A stretch of DNA of 64,000 bases from Flaccisagitta enflata (GCA_965153355.1 OZ231126.1:1798001-1862000); one strand, 5' to 3'. Counted from the stretch's first letter, positions 1 through 12,907 are shown. Translations and numbers: made by a program. The notes: generated from the letters alone by a model not told the origin.

Positions 1-2034
1 GCATTTGCTGTGTGGCAAGGAGATTTTGAATTCCTCAAAAACTTTGAAATTGAACGATGGACTGCGACGCTGGAAACTCAGGATGGTGAAAAACAACTGA
101 TGGTGTTCAGCGATGCGAGTAGTAAGGGATACGGCGTGGTGATATACGTGCGCCGGAAGACGCCGGATGGAAAGATTCACGTAGCGATCGTATGCTCGAA
201 GGCGCACGTGGTGCCGGTGAAAGACGCTGAAGCTGGGCACCACGATTCGATGCCGAGGCTGGAATTGCAGGCCGCGCGATTGGCGGCAAGGATGAGATCA
301 TCTGTGGAAAAAGAGACAGGGAGTTATGACAGTATCATTATGTGGACTGACTCTGAATGTGTGATTAAGCAACTTAATGATACAGTCACCCGATTTAAAG
401 TTTATTTTTCCAACCGCATCTCAGAAATACAGGCGTTGACGAGCGTGTCCGAGTGGAGATGGGTGCCTTCCGGGGAAAACCCGGCCGACGACTGTACCCA
501 TGGTCTTCTGGCGCGTGACCCGAAATGGCGACGTTTCCACAGTGGGCCGGAATTTTTGTGGCAAGACGAGACGGAATGGCCGGAAAAGCAGATCGTGTCG
601 GAACCATTCCCAGCGCATATCCTGGCTACGGCAGTGACAACTCCTGCAGTGGAAGAGACTTGGATATCGAGAATATCCCGCGGTGTTGCCTCGTGGCCAG
701 GAAAAGTACGTCGGATCGCGCTTTTCAAAAAGACGATAATGCGATGTGTAGTGAGACGACGCCCCGCAGTCGGTGGCAGCGGTGCGCAGTCAGCTACACT
801 GCGCGAGCTGCGAGACGCGGAAATGCTTCTGATACGGGACATTCAATCGCGGCATTTCAATGAAGAGATAAAAGCGTTGACGACGGCGCCAAAAGGCCCC
901 ACAAAGAGACATAAAGTGCACGCGAAATCGACGATAGTGGCATTGAACCCGTTCATCGATGCGAGTGGGATACTGCGCTGCATGGGACGTCTCACAAACT
1001 CGACGGATCTGAGCTACGACGCCAGACATCCAATAATACTCCCTCATGACGACGACGAAGTGTTGGTTTTGATAAGACTATTTCATGAATGTCACCTTCA
1101 CGCTGGCGTGGAACATGTGTTGGGAGAGTCGCGACCCCGTTTTTGGATCACAAAAGGGCGCCGCGTCGTGTCGCGCGTGGTAAAAGCATGCGTGGGATGT
1201 CAGAGACACTTCAAAGCGCCGGAGTCGCAGCAAATGGCGCCGCTTCCCGCAGAAAGGACGCATGCTTGTCGGCCCTTCGAGAATACGGGAGTAGACTGCT
1301 TTGGACCTGTGAAATGCAAAATTGTTGGAAGGGCATTTCACAAAGTGAATGTGGCTCTTTTTACGTGTATGGCGACGAGAGCAGTGCATTTCGAAGTATT
1401 GCGGAGTATGGACACATCGAGCTTTATTGATGCTCTGCAACGCTTTTGGGCGAGAAGACCGGCGGTGAGGCGCCTGTTTTCAGATTGTGGCTCAAACTTC
1501 ACTTCCGCCGAGAAAGAGATTGCGGCGGAAGTCGCGGCATGGAACGCGTCGTCGACGAAGGATTTGCGGCTGCTTGGGATCGAATGGAAGTTCAACCCAC
1601 CGACATCCCCTCATAGGGGTGGTGTGTGGGAGCGGCTTGTGAAAGCCGCGAAAAAACATTTAACGTTCGTATTGACATTGGACAACCTGAGCATCGAGAC
1701 GTTGACGACAGTGTTGGCTCAGGCGGAGTTGGCGATGAACTCGAGACCGATCACACACATCCCTGATGAGCCTGGAGTCCAAGCGCTGCGTCCGATTGAC
1801 TTTCTGTGCCCTGGTGTATTTGCGGCGTCGGACTGTGACATTCTTCCTCCATCGCCTCCGGATGCAGTGTGCCTTCGTTACAGTTGGCGCCAATCGAGAG
1901 CATTGGTTGACGAATTTTGGAACCGGTGGTCGCGGGATTATGTTTCGGCGCTACAAGCGCGGCCGAAATGGCGTTTGTCGGAGCCAAATTTGGAAGTCGG
2001 GGACGTGGTATTGATGGTGGATGAACAGTGTTGA
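1..2034 (+). CDS. BEL/Pao pol polyprotein, C-terminal part (RNase H-integrase), interrupted by a TGA
   Basis: Partial at the 5' end: the frame is already open at base 1. RNase H comes first, with acidic residues in FSDAS (about nt 112), RLEL (about nt 262), MWTDSE (about nt 349) and NPADD (about nt 487). The integrase zinc finger follows (HECHLHAG to CVGCQRH, about nt 1,084-1,210). The DDE catalytic triad is complete: Asp in GVDCFG (codon 1294), Asp in FSDCGS (codon 1483) and Glu in GGVWERL (codon 1630). The DUF5641-like tail carries WNRWSRDY and NLEVGDVVLMVDE. A TGA at 2032-2034 interrupts the tail. The same frame stays open for 51 more codons to a TAG at 2188-2190 and still reads like the family's terminus, so this is a single nonsense change or, less likely, a readthrough site. 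It provides replication and integration functions for the element only. Confidence 0.9.
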   Translation, partial: AFAVWQGDFEFLKNFEIERWTATLETQDGEKQLMVFSDASSKGYGVVIYVRRKTPDGKIHVAIVCSKAHVVPVKDAEAGHHDSMPRLELQAARLAARMRSSVEKETGSYDSIIMWTDSECVIKQLNDTVTRFKVYFSNRISEIQALTSVSEWRWVPSGENPADDCTHGLLARDPKWRRFHSGPEFLWQDETEWPEKQIVSEPFPAHILATAVTTPAVEETWISRISRGVASWPGKVRRIALFKKTIMRCVVRRRPAVGGSGAQSATLRELRDAEMLLIRDIQSRHFNEEIKALTTAPKGPTKRHKVHAKSTIVALNPFIDASGILRCMGRLTNSTDLSYDARHPIILPHDDDEVLVLIRLFHECHLHAGVEHVLGESRPRFWITKGRRVVSRVVKACVGCQRHFKAPESQQMAPLPAERTHACRPFENTGVDCFGPVKCKIVGRAFHKVNVALFTCMATRAVHFEVLRSMDTSSFIDALQRFWARRPAVRRLFSDCGSNFTSAEKEIAAEVAAWNASSTKDLRLLGIEWKFNPPTSPHRGGVWERLVKAAKKHLTFVLTLDNLSIETLTTVLAQAELAMNSRPITHIPDEPGVQALRPIDFLCPGVFAASDCDILPPSPPDAVCLRYSWRQSRALVDEFWNRWSRDYVSALQARPKWRLSEPNLEVGDVVLMVDEQC

Positions 2035-2190
2035 CGGGGTGATTGGCGGACTGGGGTGATTGTCGAGACGGATGGCCAGGACTTGGTGAGGACAATCTCC
2101 GTGCGGACGTCGAATGGGAAAATCTTTTCTCGCGATAGGACGAAGGTTGTCCGTTTGGAGTTGGACCCGCTTAGAGCGGATGTATCATAG

Positions 2191-2638
2191 TGTATTATGT
2201 ATTAGATTTTTTTTTGTAGATGTGATTCTGTGGTGGTGGCGACTAGATTTTTCTGATGGTGTCTTTTCTTCTTTTAAACGCGCGTTTTCGCTGGGGCTTA
2301 TTCGCTTTGATGTTGATTCTCACTTTACCATTTTTTCTCGGATGACCGTTGGGCGATTGGGCTTTGCGTAATATCGTGTTGTTTGGGTTGGGGATATGTC
2401 GGTGGGATTTTTTCGTCACGCCTTATTTTACGTTTTTGTTGGTTTGTTTATTTTTACATTGATTTATTTTTTGATTGATTTTGATTTGTCTATTTTCGCA
2501 TTGATTTATGTTTTTATGATTTTGTTTTGCTGTATATATTTTTTCTTCCTTTCTTTCCATGTCCCTTAGCTAGTTAGTAAAAAGTGGAATTGTGCTTCTT
2601 CATTGTGTTCTGTGAAAGTGTTAAGTCTTAGTGCAGTG
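2191..2638 (+). other. spacer between retrotransposon pol and its downstream ORF
   Basis: T-rich stretch with runs of TTTT and TGATTTT. I see no coding signal, no LTR-like boundary and no splice site that I would defend. It separates the end of pol from the second ORF and is presumably leader or spacer for that ORF. Confidence 0.5.
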
Positions 2639-4783
2639 ATGTCGGGATTGGAGATGGATGTGGATGATGGTGCTGGGGCACTCGGTGGTGGTGGTGAGGA
2701 ATGTAGTTGTGAAGGGGCCTGTGCTTGCGGCCGGGATGTGGATGGTGATGTGGTGGCTGATAGGGAAGAGGAGGAGGAGGAGGGGGCGAGCGACGTAAGC
2801 AGCGGTGCCGACGATAGTGACAGTGACAGTGATGAGGAGTTGGTGTTGGATGCGCGGAAGTATGCGAAGGAGTTCCGCCAGGTGGTGCCGGAGGGGATGG
2901 CGGCGGAAACTCTAGCAGTGATTAGGGAGGATGGTGTATTGATGGGTGGGCGCCGGGTTAACCCGAAGAAGTTGCCTTCGACGGGAGGTCCGGTGGTTCC
3001 CCCCTGGATGAACATTTGGACGGACATGCCAATGGAAATAAGAGACTTGTGTGGGTTGCGTCAGGTGGCGGTGGCGTTGCACAGGGTGGTGCACCCTGAG
3101 TATGAAAACATGTGTGTGATGCAGGTGGTGAGGCATGGGTGTATGCCGGATTTTTTCTTGGTGGTTGACGCGGAGAGGCCGGATGATTTGAGGAAAGTGG
3201 CAGCGGGGGCCTTTCGCGGGGAGTCGGTGATCTGGTGGGCACCGAAGAACGCCGACGGTGTAAGGTACGCGGTGCAGACTTTTATGAGCGACCCTGGTGA
3301 GTGTGAATTTTGGTCGTGGCACGATGAGGAGACTCATAGGGCCCCCCGCTGGTCTGTTTGGCCAAGCCGTTGCCCAGTGAAAAGGGTGTCAGTGTTTATG
3401 GAGCTGCCCCCAGTGACTATTTTTTTGAGGGAAGTGGATAAGGCGGTGAAGGCGTGCCCACCTGGCAGTGGCCCGGCGGTCCAATGGATCATTCGGGAGC
3501 TGTTGGATGGGGCCAAGAGCTGGAAAGACTTATATCGTGGACATAGGAATAGAAGGCCGGTATATGTGCCAGAGGTGTTGTTTGGGTCGATGGCAAAAAG
3601 GCCCGGTTTGAAGGAGGGCGTCGTGGCCTCTAATCAGTTGGTTTGTGACGCGATGGACGGACTTTATTTCGAGGAGAAGGACTCAGGGGATGTTGAGGAG
3701 CAGCTGGCGGCTGACGCGGAGGTGGTGGAAGGGGAGGTGGTGGTGCCGGAGGTGGATCCGGCGATGCCTCCATTGGAGCCGGTGGTGCCGGTGGTGCCGG
3801 TGGCGGATGACGGCGGTGGGGGCGCGGTGGAGGAGGAGGAGGAGGATGAGGAGCAGGCGGCGGCGCGGTTGCTGGAGGAAGAGAAGAAGAGGAAGAAGTC
3901 AGTGAGGCGGACGGAGCGGCGAAAGCGGTCGAAGATGGCGGCCAAGGCGAAGTTGGAGGAATTTCAGCGCCTGGGGAGTGAGCGGCTGAAGCAGGAGAAG
4001 GAACAGCGGCGTCTGGCGGAGGAGCAGAGGCGGCGGGAGGAGGAGCAGCAGCGTCTTGCGGAGCAGCAGCGCTTGGAGAGTGAGCGTCGTCGCCGGGAGG
4101 AGGAGGCTGCAAGGGAGGTGGAGCGGCTGGAGAAGTCGCTAAGGGATGCCCGGAATCAGCAGGCGCAGATCCGGCGGGGTGGCCATACTCGGTCCTCTTC
4201 GCAGGGGTCTGGCCGGGTTGATGGTCGGGCTGGTGGTGGCCATAATCGCGGTGGTGGTGGTGGTCATCATGGTGGAGGCGGGGGTGGTCATCGTGGTGGA
4301 GGCGGTGGTGGTCATCATAGTGGAGGCGGTGGTGGTCATCGTAGTGGTGGCAGTTTTCCCCGTGGGGGTGGTGGTAGCTTCCATCGTGGTGGTGGGGGCG
4401 GTGGTTTTCCGCGGGGCGGTGGTCTTCCGCGGGGTGGTGGTGGAGGTGGTGGTGGCGGTGGTCGGCCTTGGGTGGAGAGGGGGCATTGCGGTTTTCGCGT
4501 GCCTGACCGGCCGTCGTCGTCTTCCTCTTCGACGCGGCCACCTGCTTCCCCGACGCTGGATTCGTCCTTCGCGTCTTCTTCCTCCACTTTTTCTGAGCGC
4601 GAGATGGAGATCGCGCTGGCTTTTGCCTCTGGAATGCGGCATGCGGGGGATCGGTCACGTAGCGGTGAGCGGGCGGAGGAACCGTTGGCGGCTTCGTCCC
4701 CCGCTGCGTGGAGACCCTCACGTTCATCTGATCGTGGTGGTGACGGGCGGCGTGGGGGCCCGCCGCCGAACTTCCGGCGTTAG
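2639..4783 (+). CDS. 714-residue non-env-like ORF in the env position of the BEL/Pao element
   Basis: I chose the ATG at 2639 (G at -3 and +4). The frame upstream is open only from a TTG at 2603. The protein has four parts. First is an acidic, Gly- and Cys-containing N-terminus (CSCEGACACG, then Glu/Asp/Ser runs). Next is a globular-looking stretch of about 270 residues with many Trp, Pro and Cys (for example WMNIWTDMP, WSVWPSRCPV) that I do not recognise. A long charged Glu/Arg/Gln coiled-coil region (EEQRRREEEQQRLAEQQRL) follows. Last comes a Gly/His and RGG-like region before a Ser-rich tail ending NFRR. There is no signal peptide, membrane helix or furin-like site, so it does not look like an envelope glycoprotein. 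The RGG region suggests nucleic-acid binding, and the coiled coil suggests self-assembly; both are inferences. It lies between pol and the 3' LTR on the same strand and shares pol's G-rich codon use, so I assign it to the element. Confidence 0.7.
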   Translation: MSGLEMDVDDGAGALGGGGEECSCEGACACGRDVDGDVVADREEEEEEGASDVSSGADDSDSDSDEELVLDARKYAKEFRQVVPEGMAAETLAVIREDGVLMGGRRVNPKKLPSTGGPVVPPWMNIWTDMPMEIRDLCGLRQVAVALHRVVHPEYENMCVMQVVRHGCMPDFFLVVDAERPDDLRKVAAGAFRGESVIWWAPKNADGVRYAVQTFMSDPGECEFWSWHDEETHRAPRWSVWPSRCPVKRVSVFMELPPVTIFLREVDKAVKACPPGSGPAVQWIIRELLDGAKSWKDLYRGHRNRRPVYVPEVLFGSMAKRPGLKEGVVASNQLVCDAMDGLYFEEKDSGDVEEQLAADAEVVEGEVVVPEVDPAMPPLEPVVPVVPVADDGGGGAVEEEEEDEEQAAARLLEEEKKRKKSVRRTERRKRSKMAAKAKLEEFQRLGSERLKQEKEQRRLAEEQRRREEEQQRLAEQQRLESERRRREEEAAREVERLEKSLRDARNQQAQIRRGGHTRSSSQGSGRVDGRAGGGHNRGGGGGHHGGGGGGHRGGGGGGHHSGGGGGHRSGGSFPRGGGGSFHRGGGGGGFPRGGGLPRGGGGGGGGGGRPWVERGHCGFRVPDRPSSSSSSTRPPASPTLDSSFASSSSTFSEREMEIALAFASGMRHAGDRSRSGERAEEPLAASSPAAWRPSRSSDRGGDGRRGGPPPNFRR

Positions 4784-4866
4784 CGGGCTGTTCCCGCTGT
4801 CCGTCCGTCCGTACTTCGTCCGTCACTTTCAGGTGGGGGTATCGTTTTTTTTTGGAGGTGGGACAA

Positions 4867-5536
4867 TGTGACTGAGGTTGATTGGTTTGAAGTGGGCTTC
4901 AAACGGGCGGACTGTGGAATATCGCGTTAGATTTTACCATTTTGTGATTATTTGTAATTGCATATTCTCTTTGGTTCGCCCTGTTTGTTGCCCATTTTGT
5001 GAATTTATATTATTGCTGATTTTCTTTCTTTAGTTATCAGTTGTAATGTTATTCGCTCTTCATTCCTGATCAATCTTGGGGTGCGTTTCCTTACCTGGTG
5101 AGTTTTGGATGGACTTGGTTGGTTGGTTAGTTGGTCGGTTTGGTTGGTTGGTCAGTTGGTCGATTGGATTAACTAGTTGTTTAGTTATATAGTTCTTATG
5201 TTGTTGAGTTATTGAGTTATTTAGGATGATAGGTTGTTAGGTTAATCTCTTTTCTTCTTTTCCCCTCTTCCTTTCCTTTCTATTATTTCAGCGTTTTTGT
5301 ACCCCTTTCAACCATAGAAGATATTGAGATGGCGACGACGAAAGACCTTATCCAAATGGAGACTTGATGACTTTGAGTGGATTCGTGGTGTTGGCGTTGT
5401 TGGCGCAGCGCGTGGCGTGGCATAGAGAGGATTGGCGCGGTCGTGACGCAGCGACTGCCGGACTGATTCATCATCGTCAACGTCAGCGCAAAGGTACTCT
5501 GACGGTTGGAGACTGTATTCTACGCGGTTCTTTACA
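4867..5536 (+). repeat. candidate 3' LTR of the BEL/Pao element
   Basis: A purine-rich tract (GGAGGTGGGAC) ends just before TGTGAC at 4867, and the far end reads TTCTTTACA at 5536, immediately before the GA microsatellite. TGT...ACA ends suit this class. An alternative start is TGTGGAATAT at 4913, after AAACGGGCGGAC, which would give 624 bp instead of 670. No second LTR is in the window to confirm the limits. No host-like ORF is inside. Confidence 0.6.
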
Positions 5537-5542
5537 AGAGAG

Positions 5543-5631
<89 letters not shown>
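5537..5631 (+). repeat. (GA)n microsatellite at retrotransposon insertion site
   Basis: An almost pure GA run begins on the base after the LTR end ACA. The most economical reading is that the retrotransposon inserted into this microsatellite, which hides the expected short target duplication. Confidence 0.95.
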
Positions 5632-8001
<2,370 letters not shown>

Positions 8002-8003
8002 TA

Positions 8004-8502
8004 CACTTTTTTTTTTTTATAAGAGACAACCTTTTTTCAACTCAGCCTGAGTGTTCTTAAATTCCAAGTCATTTTCAGTCTCGAATTCTCTTAAATTGTT
8101 CTTAATTTTCCTGATTTGATCCGTTATTACTAATACTATCACTGATACTAATATCACTACTACTGATATTACTACTGTTACTACTACTGTTACTACTACT
8201 GTTACTGTTACTACTACTACTATTACTACTACAACCACTACTAGTACTACTCTACAACAACAAATATTACCGCTACTACTTCTTCAACTTTTACTACTAC
8301 TATTACTACTACTACATTTACTACTACTACTACTTTTACTACTACTACTACTACTACTACTATTACTCTCACTTGTAATAGACGAAAAAAAATCAGCCGA
8401 GGCAAAAGTCAGCCTGAGCTGTCTCTTATTTTGTTCTTAAATTTTCAGAGAATCTCAGCCTCATGTCTCTTATAAAAAAGTCTCTTATAAAAAAAAAAAG
8501 TG
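8004..8502. mobile_element. MITE with 21-24 bp terminal inverted repeats and TA target duplication
   Basis: The left end reads CACTTTTTTTT...ATAAGAGAC and the right end GTCTCTTATAAAA...GTG, perfect inverse partners apart from T-run length. TA flanks both sides (8002-8003 and 8503-8504). Subterminal CAGCCTGAG motifs and TTCTTAAATT blocks are also inverted. The middle is an (ACT)n-type microsatellite (about 8,127-8,370). The size (499 bp) and TA duplication fit a non-autonomous Tc1/mariner/pogo-type element. No transposase remnant is seen. Confidence 0.8.
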
Positions 8503-8725
8503 TATATAACAAATCCACTTCGGCTCTGCATCATGTCCGTTGATGTTTAATTGCATATGGTTGCCTGAGAGTAAGCGAGTAAAGCGACGCAATACTCCAC
8601 TGAATTTGTTCTTTCTGTTGGTCGTCGGTCAGTCCGTTTCATATTCGCTCCCGACAATTTTTTAGCGTATTTTTGTAACAACTGCCACTGTACAAGGTTG
8701 CCACACACACTTACTCATATCGGTA

Positions 8726-8846
8726 TTTTTAGTCGCGTCTACAACCCGCTTTGTCCGTCCGTCGGTCGGTCGGTTGGTCGGTCGGTCGGTTGGTCGGTCG
8801 GTCGGTCCCGCACGCGACTTCGGTAGCCGTGTATCCGGCCTTGTTC
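8726..8846 (+). mobile_element. HINE-like family B, copy a (short)
   Basis: It begins TTTTTAGTCGCGT, passes through a TCCG/TCGG microsatellite, has the mate arm GCACGCGACT near its 3' end and finishes GTATCCGGCCTTGTT. The local hairpin partner next to the 5' arm is lost here (AGTCGCGTCTACAACC), while the long-distance mate is kept. Confidence 0.75.
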
Positions 8847-9481
<635 letters not shown>

Positions 9482-9519
9482 CACGGTAATTTTCTGGTTT
9501 GGTCGATGGTCAAATCTGG

Positions 9520-9617
9520 TTTCTTCTTCTTCTTCTTCTTCTTCTTCTTCTTCTTCTTCTTCTTCTTCTTCTTCTTCTTCTTCTTCTTCTTCTTCTTCTT
9601 CTTCTTCTTCTTCTTCT
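9520..9617 (+). repeat. (TTC)n microsatellite
   Basis: Uninterrupted TTC run of about 98 bp, about 40 bp after the GA tract. Confidence 0.97.
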
Positions 9618-9863
9618 CCTTCCTAACCGTCGGTGTCATAAACTTCTCTCTCTCTTGCGCTTGACACGACCACTGATGAGTGACGAGTGACGATTCTCTT
9701 TCAGTCACATGACCTCATAATCATGAAACCAAAGTGACAATTGACAAAAGAACGCTTCATGTCCTGGAGGCAATTCTTTACCAGTCAACGCCTGTTATCG
9801 CTTGCGGGTGGGCTGAAAAGCTGTTTTGGAAATTGGGCAGGGGCAAAGATAAAAAGAAAAAAG

Positions 9864-10405
9864 AATAATCGCAAAAGCGTTAGATGGTCAGCGGTACCCG
9901 TTGCCCCTATGTGAGTGTATGTGGGTGTGAGGTGGTTAGTGGGGCAGCGGCCCCGAAGGGGCCGATGACCTATGCTGATCTTATTTGAGCCTCAAGGCTG
10001 GGATTTGAGCCTGGAGGCTGGGATTTGAGCTTCAAGGCTGGGATTTGAGCTTCGAGGCTGGGATTTGGGCATCGAGGCCGGGATTTGAGCCTCGAGGCTG
10101 GGATTTGAGCCTCGAGGCTGGGATTTGAGCCTCGAGGCTGGGATTTGAGCCTCGAGGCTGGGATTTGAGCCTCGAGGCTGGGATTTGAGCCTCGAGGCTG
10201 GGATTTGAGCCTTGAGGCTGGGATTTGAGCCTCGAGGCTGGGATTTGAGCCCCGAGGCTGGGATTTGAGCCTCGAGGCTAGGAATTGGGCCTCGAGGCTA
10301 GGAATTAGGCCTTGAGGGGGGGGTACGAAGAAGAAGAAGGAGAAGAAGGAGAAATTTCTGCATATGTGAAAGCATAGGTCATCGGCCCCTTCGGGGCCGC
10401 TGCCC
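9864..10405 (-). mobile_element. HINE-like family A, subfamily beta, copy 1
   Basis: Read on the minus strand it starts GGGCAGCGGCCCCGAAGGGG after a T run (10,405 downward). It then shows a beta-type arm (CCGATGACCTATGC), a pyrimidine/C-run segment, about sixteen copies of a 20-bp minisatellite (core GGGATTTGAGCCTCGAGGCT on the plus strand, about 9,985-10,315), and the perfectly inverted arm ending at 9942. The 3' tail has GCCCC/GGGGC and CGCTTTTGCG hairpins and ends GACTATT near 9864. No protein is encoded; the 160-residue frame is the minisatellite translated. Confidence 0.8.
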
Positions 10406-11091
10406 AAAAACTGCTCGCAAGGACATGGAATTTTCGAAAACCCATGAAACAACTGACCGAACAGAGGAAACAGTGGACAGGAAGACCGACAGAAAGACCG
10501 ACAGCAATAGCGATTAATCAGTTTATTAAGGCAGGATAATATTCTGTTTTCTAGCTCAAGAGTCTAAGTTAGATCACTTAACAAGCTTCTGGTTTCATCA
10601 TTACGGACAATACCACGATGACAATCTGATGATTTTGTGACGATGAAAACAGAGTCCTGATCACGTGATACTCGGTCATCGTCATAGCCATGACCGCGAC
10701 CGTTGGTTTAGTCTAATCAACGGATTATCCTAAGGAAGGAAGGAAAGGAAAAGCCCTTGAGAAGGGTATTGAGTCGGTGTAGCGTTTGTCATTGTTCGAA
10801 AGGACCTCCCATGGTAAAGATACCACCATCAATGATACCACCAACTATGTGGCCACTGATATAACCGCTAATCGCAATGCTGAGTGCCGGTGTTACCACA
10901 TACATGACAATTGATATGACCGCTAATGCAACCTTCAATCTTACCACCTAGCTGACCACCAATGTGCCTAATGATATGAATGCTAATGCAACTATCGATA
11001 CGAACACCGATGTAACCACAGATGTTAACTAATGTGACCACAGATGATCTCTAGCTCTCTCACCACCACATTCTAACATACATTGACTTCA
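10406..11091. other. non-coding, degenerate ACC-rich tract
   Basis: At about 10,800-11,060 there is a loose repetition of ACCACCAATG/GATATGACCGCTAATGC-like phrases, a decayed minisatellite. Nothing else is supported. Confidence 0.45.
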
Positions 11092-11740
11092 GGACAACGG
11101 GTATTACTACCCGAATTGAAAAAAACGCAAGTTTTTCATAGAATTGTTCAGATTGGACTTTATTTCACTAATGAACGGCATTTTCAGGTCAAGTTAGGTA
11201 TTTTAGAGCTTCTGTCCATCAAATTTGAGAGTTTTAGTCAATAGAATTCAGTAACTGATGAGAGAAAGCCGCGCAAAAGCAGGAGGTATTTTGGAGTAAA
11301 AAAATAATGGTATTGGGAAACATCCATGATTATTTTGGACGTTTTATCACATTTACCCGCTAGAAGTGTTTCATTTTTCAAGGCAGGCATTGGATAACTT
11401 TCATATGAGCACCATGATTGGTGACGAAATGAGCATAAATGCTCAAATGGTTACAAAAATGACAACCATAGAGAAATAATTTTCAATTAGAAATGGCCTC
11501 TTTCTCCTCCAACTGCGAAATGAAATTTTGACTTACTCACCTTCATTTGAATGTAACTTCTAAACGAATAAAGCTACAAATGTGGGATTGCGCTCAAAAG
11601 AAAGCCCTTGAAAAAAGCTTCAATTTGGTCACCGATAAATTGTTTCTAAAGTTAGCCAAAGGTGCGTAAATTGGCGTAGAAAAAACTTGCGTTTTTTTTT
11701 AATTCTGGTAGTACTGACCATATGACGCTTTTGCGACTAT
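11092..11740 (+). mobile_element. family A tail fragment split by a MITE
   Basis: The bases at 11,092-11,106 (GGACAACGGGTATTA) and 11,712-11,740 (TACTGACCATATGACGCTTT then TGCGACTAT) join at a TA into the same 3' tail seen in family A copies at 25,484-25,527 and 26,800-26,844. The MITE at 11,107-11,711 accounts for the gap. The body of the element is not recognisable to the left. Confidence 0.75.
11107..11711. mobile_element. Tc1/mariner-type MITE, 605 bp
   Basis: The terminal inverted repeats begin CTACCCGAATTGAAAAAAAC and end with its imperfect complement (...TTAATTCTGGTAG), about 30 bp each. TA target duplications sit at 11,105-11,106 and 11,712-11,713. Inside lies TTCTAAACGAATAAAG, shared with the Tc1-derived element at 57,948. 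No transposase remnant is visible. Confidence 0.85.
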
Positions 11741-12901
11741 TCTGCACTATATTCTTAATGGTTCAGTTAAGCTTTACTGGAGCGCATGTCAGGGACTACA
11801 AAAAAATTATTGCTAATATAGAAATATCTATAAAGTTCAATTTCCATGCCTTATATACGGTTAGGCCACATAAGTTGGTGGGCCACAGCGGTGCTCAACT
11901 GTACAACTGAGTAATGGTATCCTGTGCTAAACAATACACAAAATGCACAATTACACATGTCATAACTCGAGATCAAACAACAAATTAATATGAGGGGAGC
12001 ATTTATTCCATTCAAAAGGAGATTATGGCTGACATGAGGAGAACGAAAATGATGTAATGGGCCAGGGATAGGGGTTGGGGGTTGGGTTGGCGAGTGGGGG
12101 GGGGGGGAGTCTGAACAAGAAATTGCATGCTGTGATACAATGATGACTTTTCATTTACATTCTGGAACTGCCTATTGCCTAATCACATGAATGAAACAGG
12201 CAAAAATTTTCCAAAATCAGAAATGACATATTTTTGATAAATAATGACAAAAACAAATGAAACAGTAACAAAGAAAATTAAGTCGCTAGGAATGGAAAAA
12301 ATTCTTCCACGTAGAACCAAGGTACATGTAGACGTAGTTATATTGAAGCTGATATAAAACGATGGAAAAGAGCCGATATGGCGAAGAACAGCTCAAATCC
12401 AATGTACTGTCAATAGAATGTATTCATGTAAATCATATCATACATATGGCGAAAGTATTGGTATTTAATTCATAAGTACGGTTTTGCTCGTTTTGATTAA
12501 AAACGGGTCTATAGCATTTTCGTGGCGTTCCTAAATTTCTGATGAAGTTATGTTTCTTTCCCAATCAACTGTTCCTTGACATTCTGGTGGTATTGTAAAG
12601 ATAAATAAGGAGCCTAAAGACCTTTTTTTTCAAAAGCTATGTCAGAAATGACAATATCAACCACATAAATTAAATCGTTTGCACTCTTACTCTTTTTTTC
12701 GCCCTAATATTCTCATCATTCTAGTAATCAGTTATTCTATTACAATCATAAGCCACTCTTATTATCAACCATTTATATCAATTATTGTTCGCATGATAGG
12801 CATTTATCACAATCGCAACATTTGGCAAGGATTTTGGTCTTGTGAAGAATTGTTTTTTTTTATGGACAAGGACAAGGACAATATCTCTCTTGAGAATGTT
12901 T
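11741..12901. other. AT-rich intergenic DNA downstream of engrailed
   Basis: A G run is present at about 12,097-12,110. No ORF with recognisable features. The 62-residue frame at 11,722-11,910 starts inside a transposon tail and is rejected. Confidence 0.5.
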
Positions 12902-12907
12902 TTTATT
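12902..12907 (-). terminator. en: candidate engrailed poly(A) signal AATAAA
   Basis: The minus strand reads ACAAATAAAAAAC here, about 252 bases after the stop codon. It is the first canonical signal after the CAA-repeat part of the presumed 3' UTR. Cleavage would fall roughly 10-30 bases further left. Confidence 0.55.

Larger units (their letters stand above)
1..5536 (+). mobile_element. BEL/Pao LTR retrotransposon, 3' portion
   Basis: The window opens inside the pol gene of an LTR retrotransposon. In order it shows RNase H, a zinc-binding and DDE integrase, a DUF5641-like C-terminal segment, a second long ORF, a purine-rich tract and a candidate 3' LTR. The RNase H motifs (MPRLELQAARL, VPSGENPADD) and the integrase block ending GGVWERLV followed by a WNRWSRDY segment are typical of BEL/Pao rather than Gypsy or Copia. 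Gag, protease, reverse transcriptase and the 5' LTR would lie left of the window. The element ends directly against a GA microsatellite, which looks like its insertion target. Only one LTR is visible, so age cannot be judged. Confidence 0.9.

Noticed and set aside
2114-2371. 85-codon frame between pol and the second ORF
   Set aside because: It overlaps the end of the pol frame in another phase and has no recognisable features.
2603-2638. Upstream start for the retrotransposon 3' ORF
   Set aside because: The codon at 2603 is TTG; the ATG at 2639 has good context.
9985-10315. Repetitive SLEAQIPASRLKSQPRGSN-like protein
   Set aside because: Translation of the 20-bp minisatellite inside a family A element; the frame has no conserved start or flanking gene structure.
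11722-11910. 62-codon frame with a hydrophobic, signal-peptide-like start
   Set aside because: Its first codons are the 3' tail of a family A element (the TGACGCTTTTGCGACTATT phrase repeated elsewhere), so the resemblance is chance.
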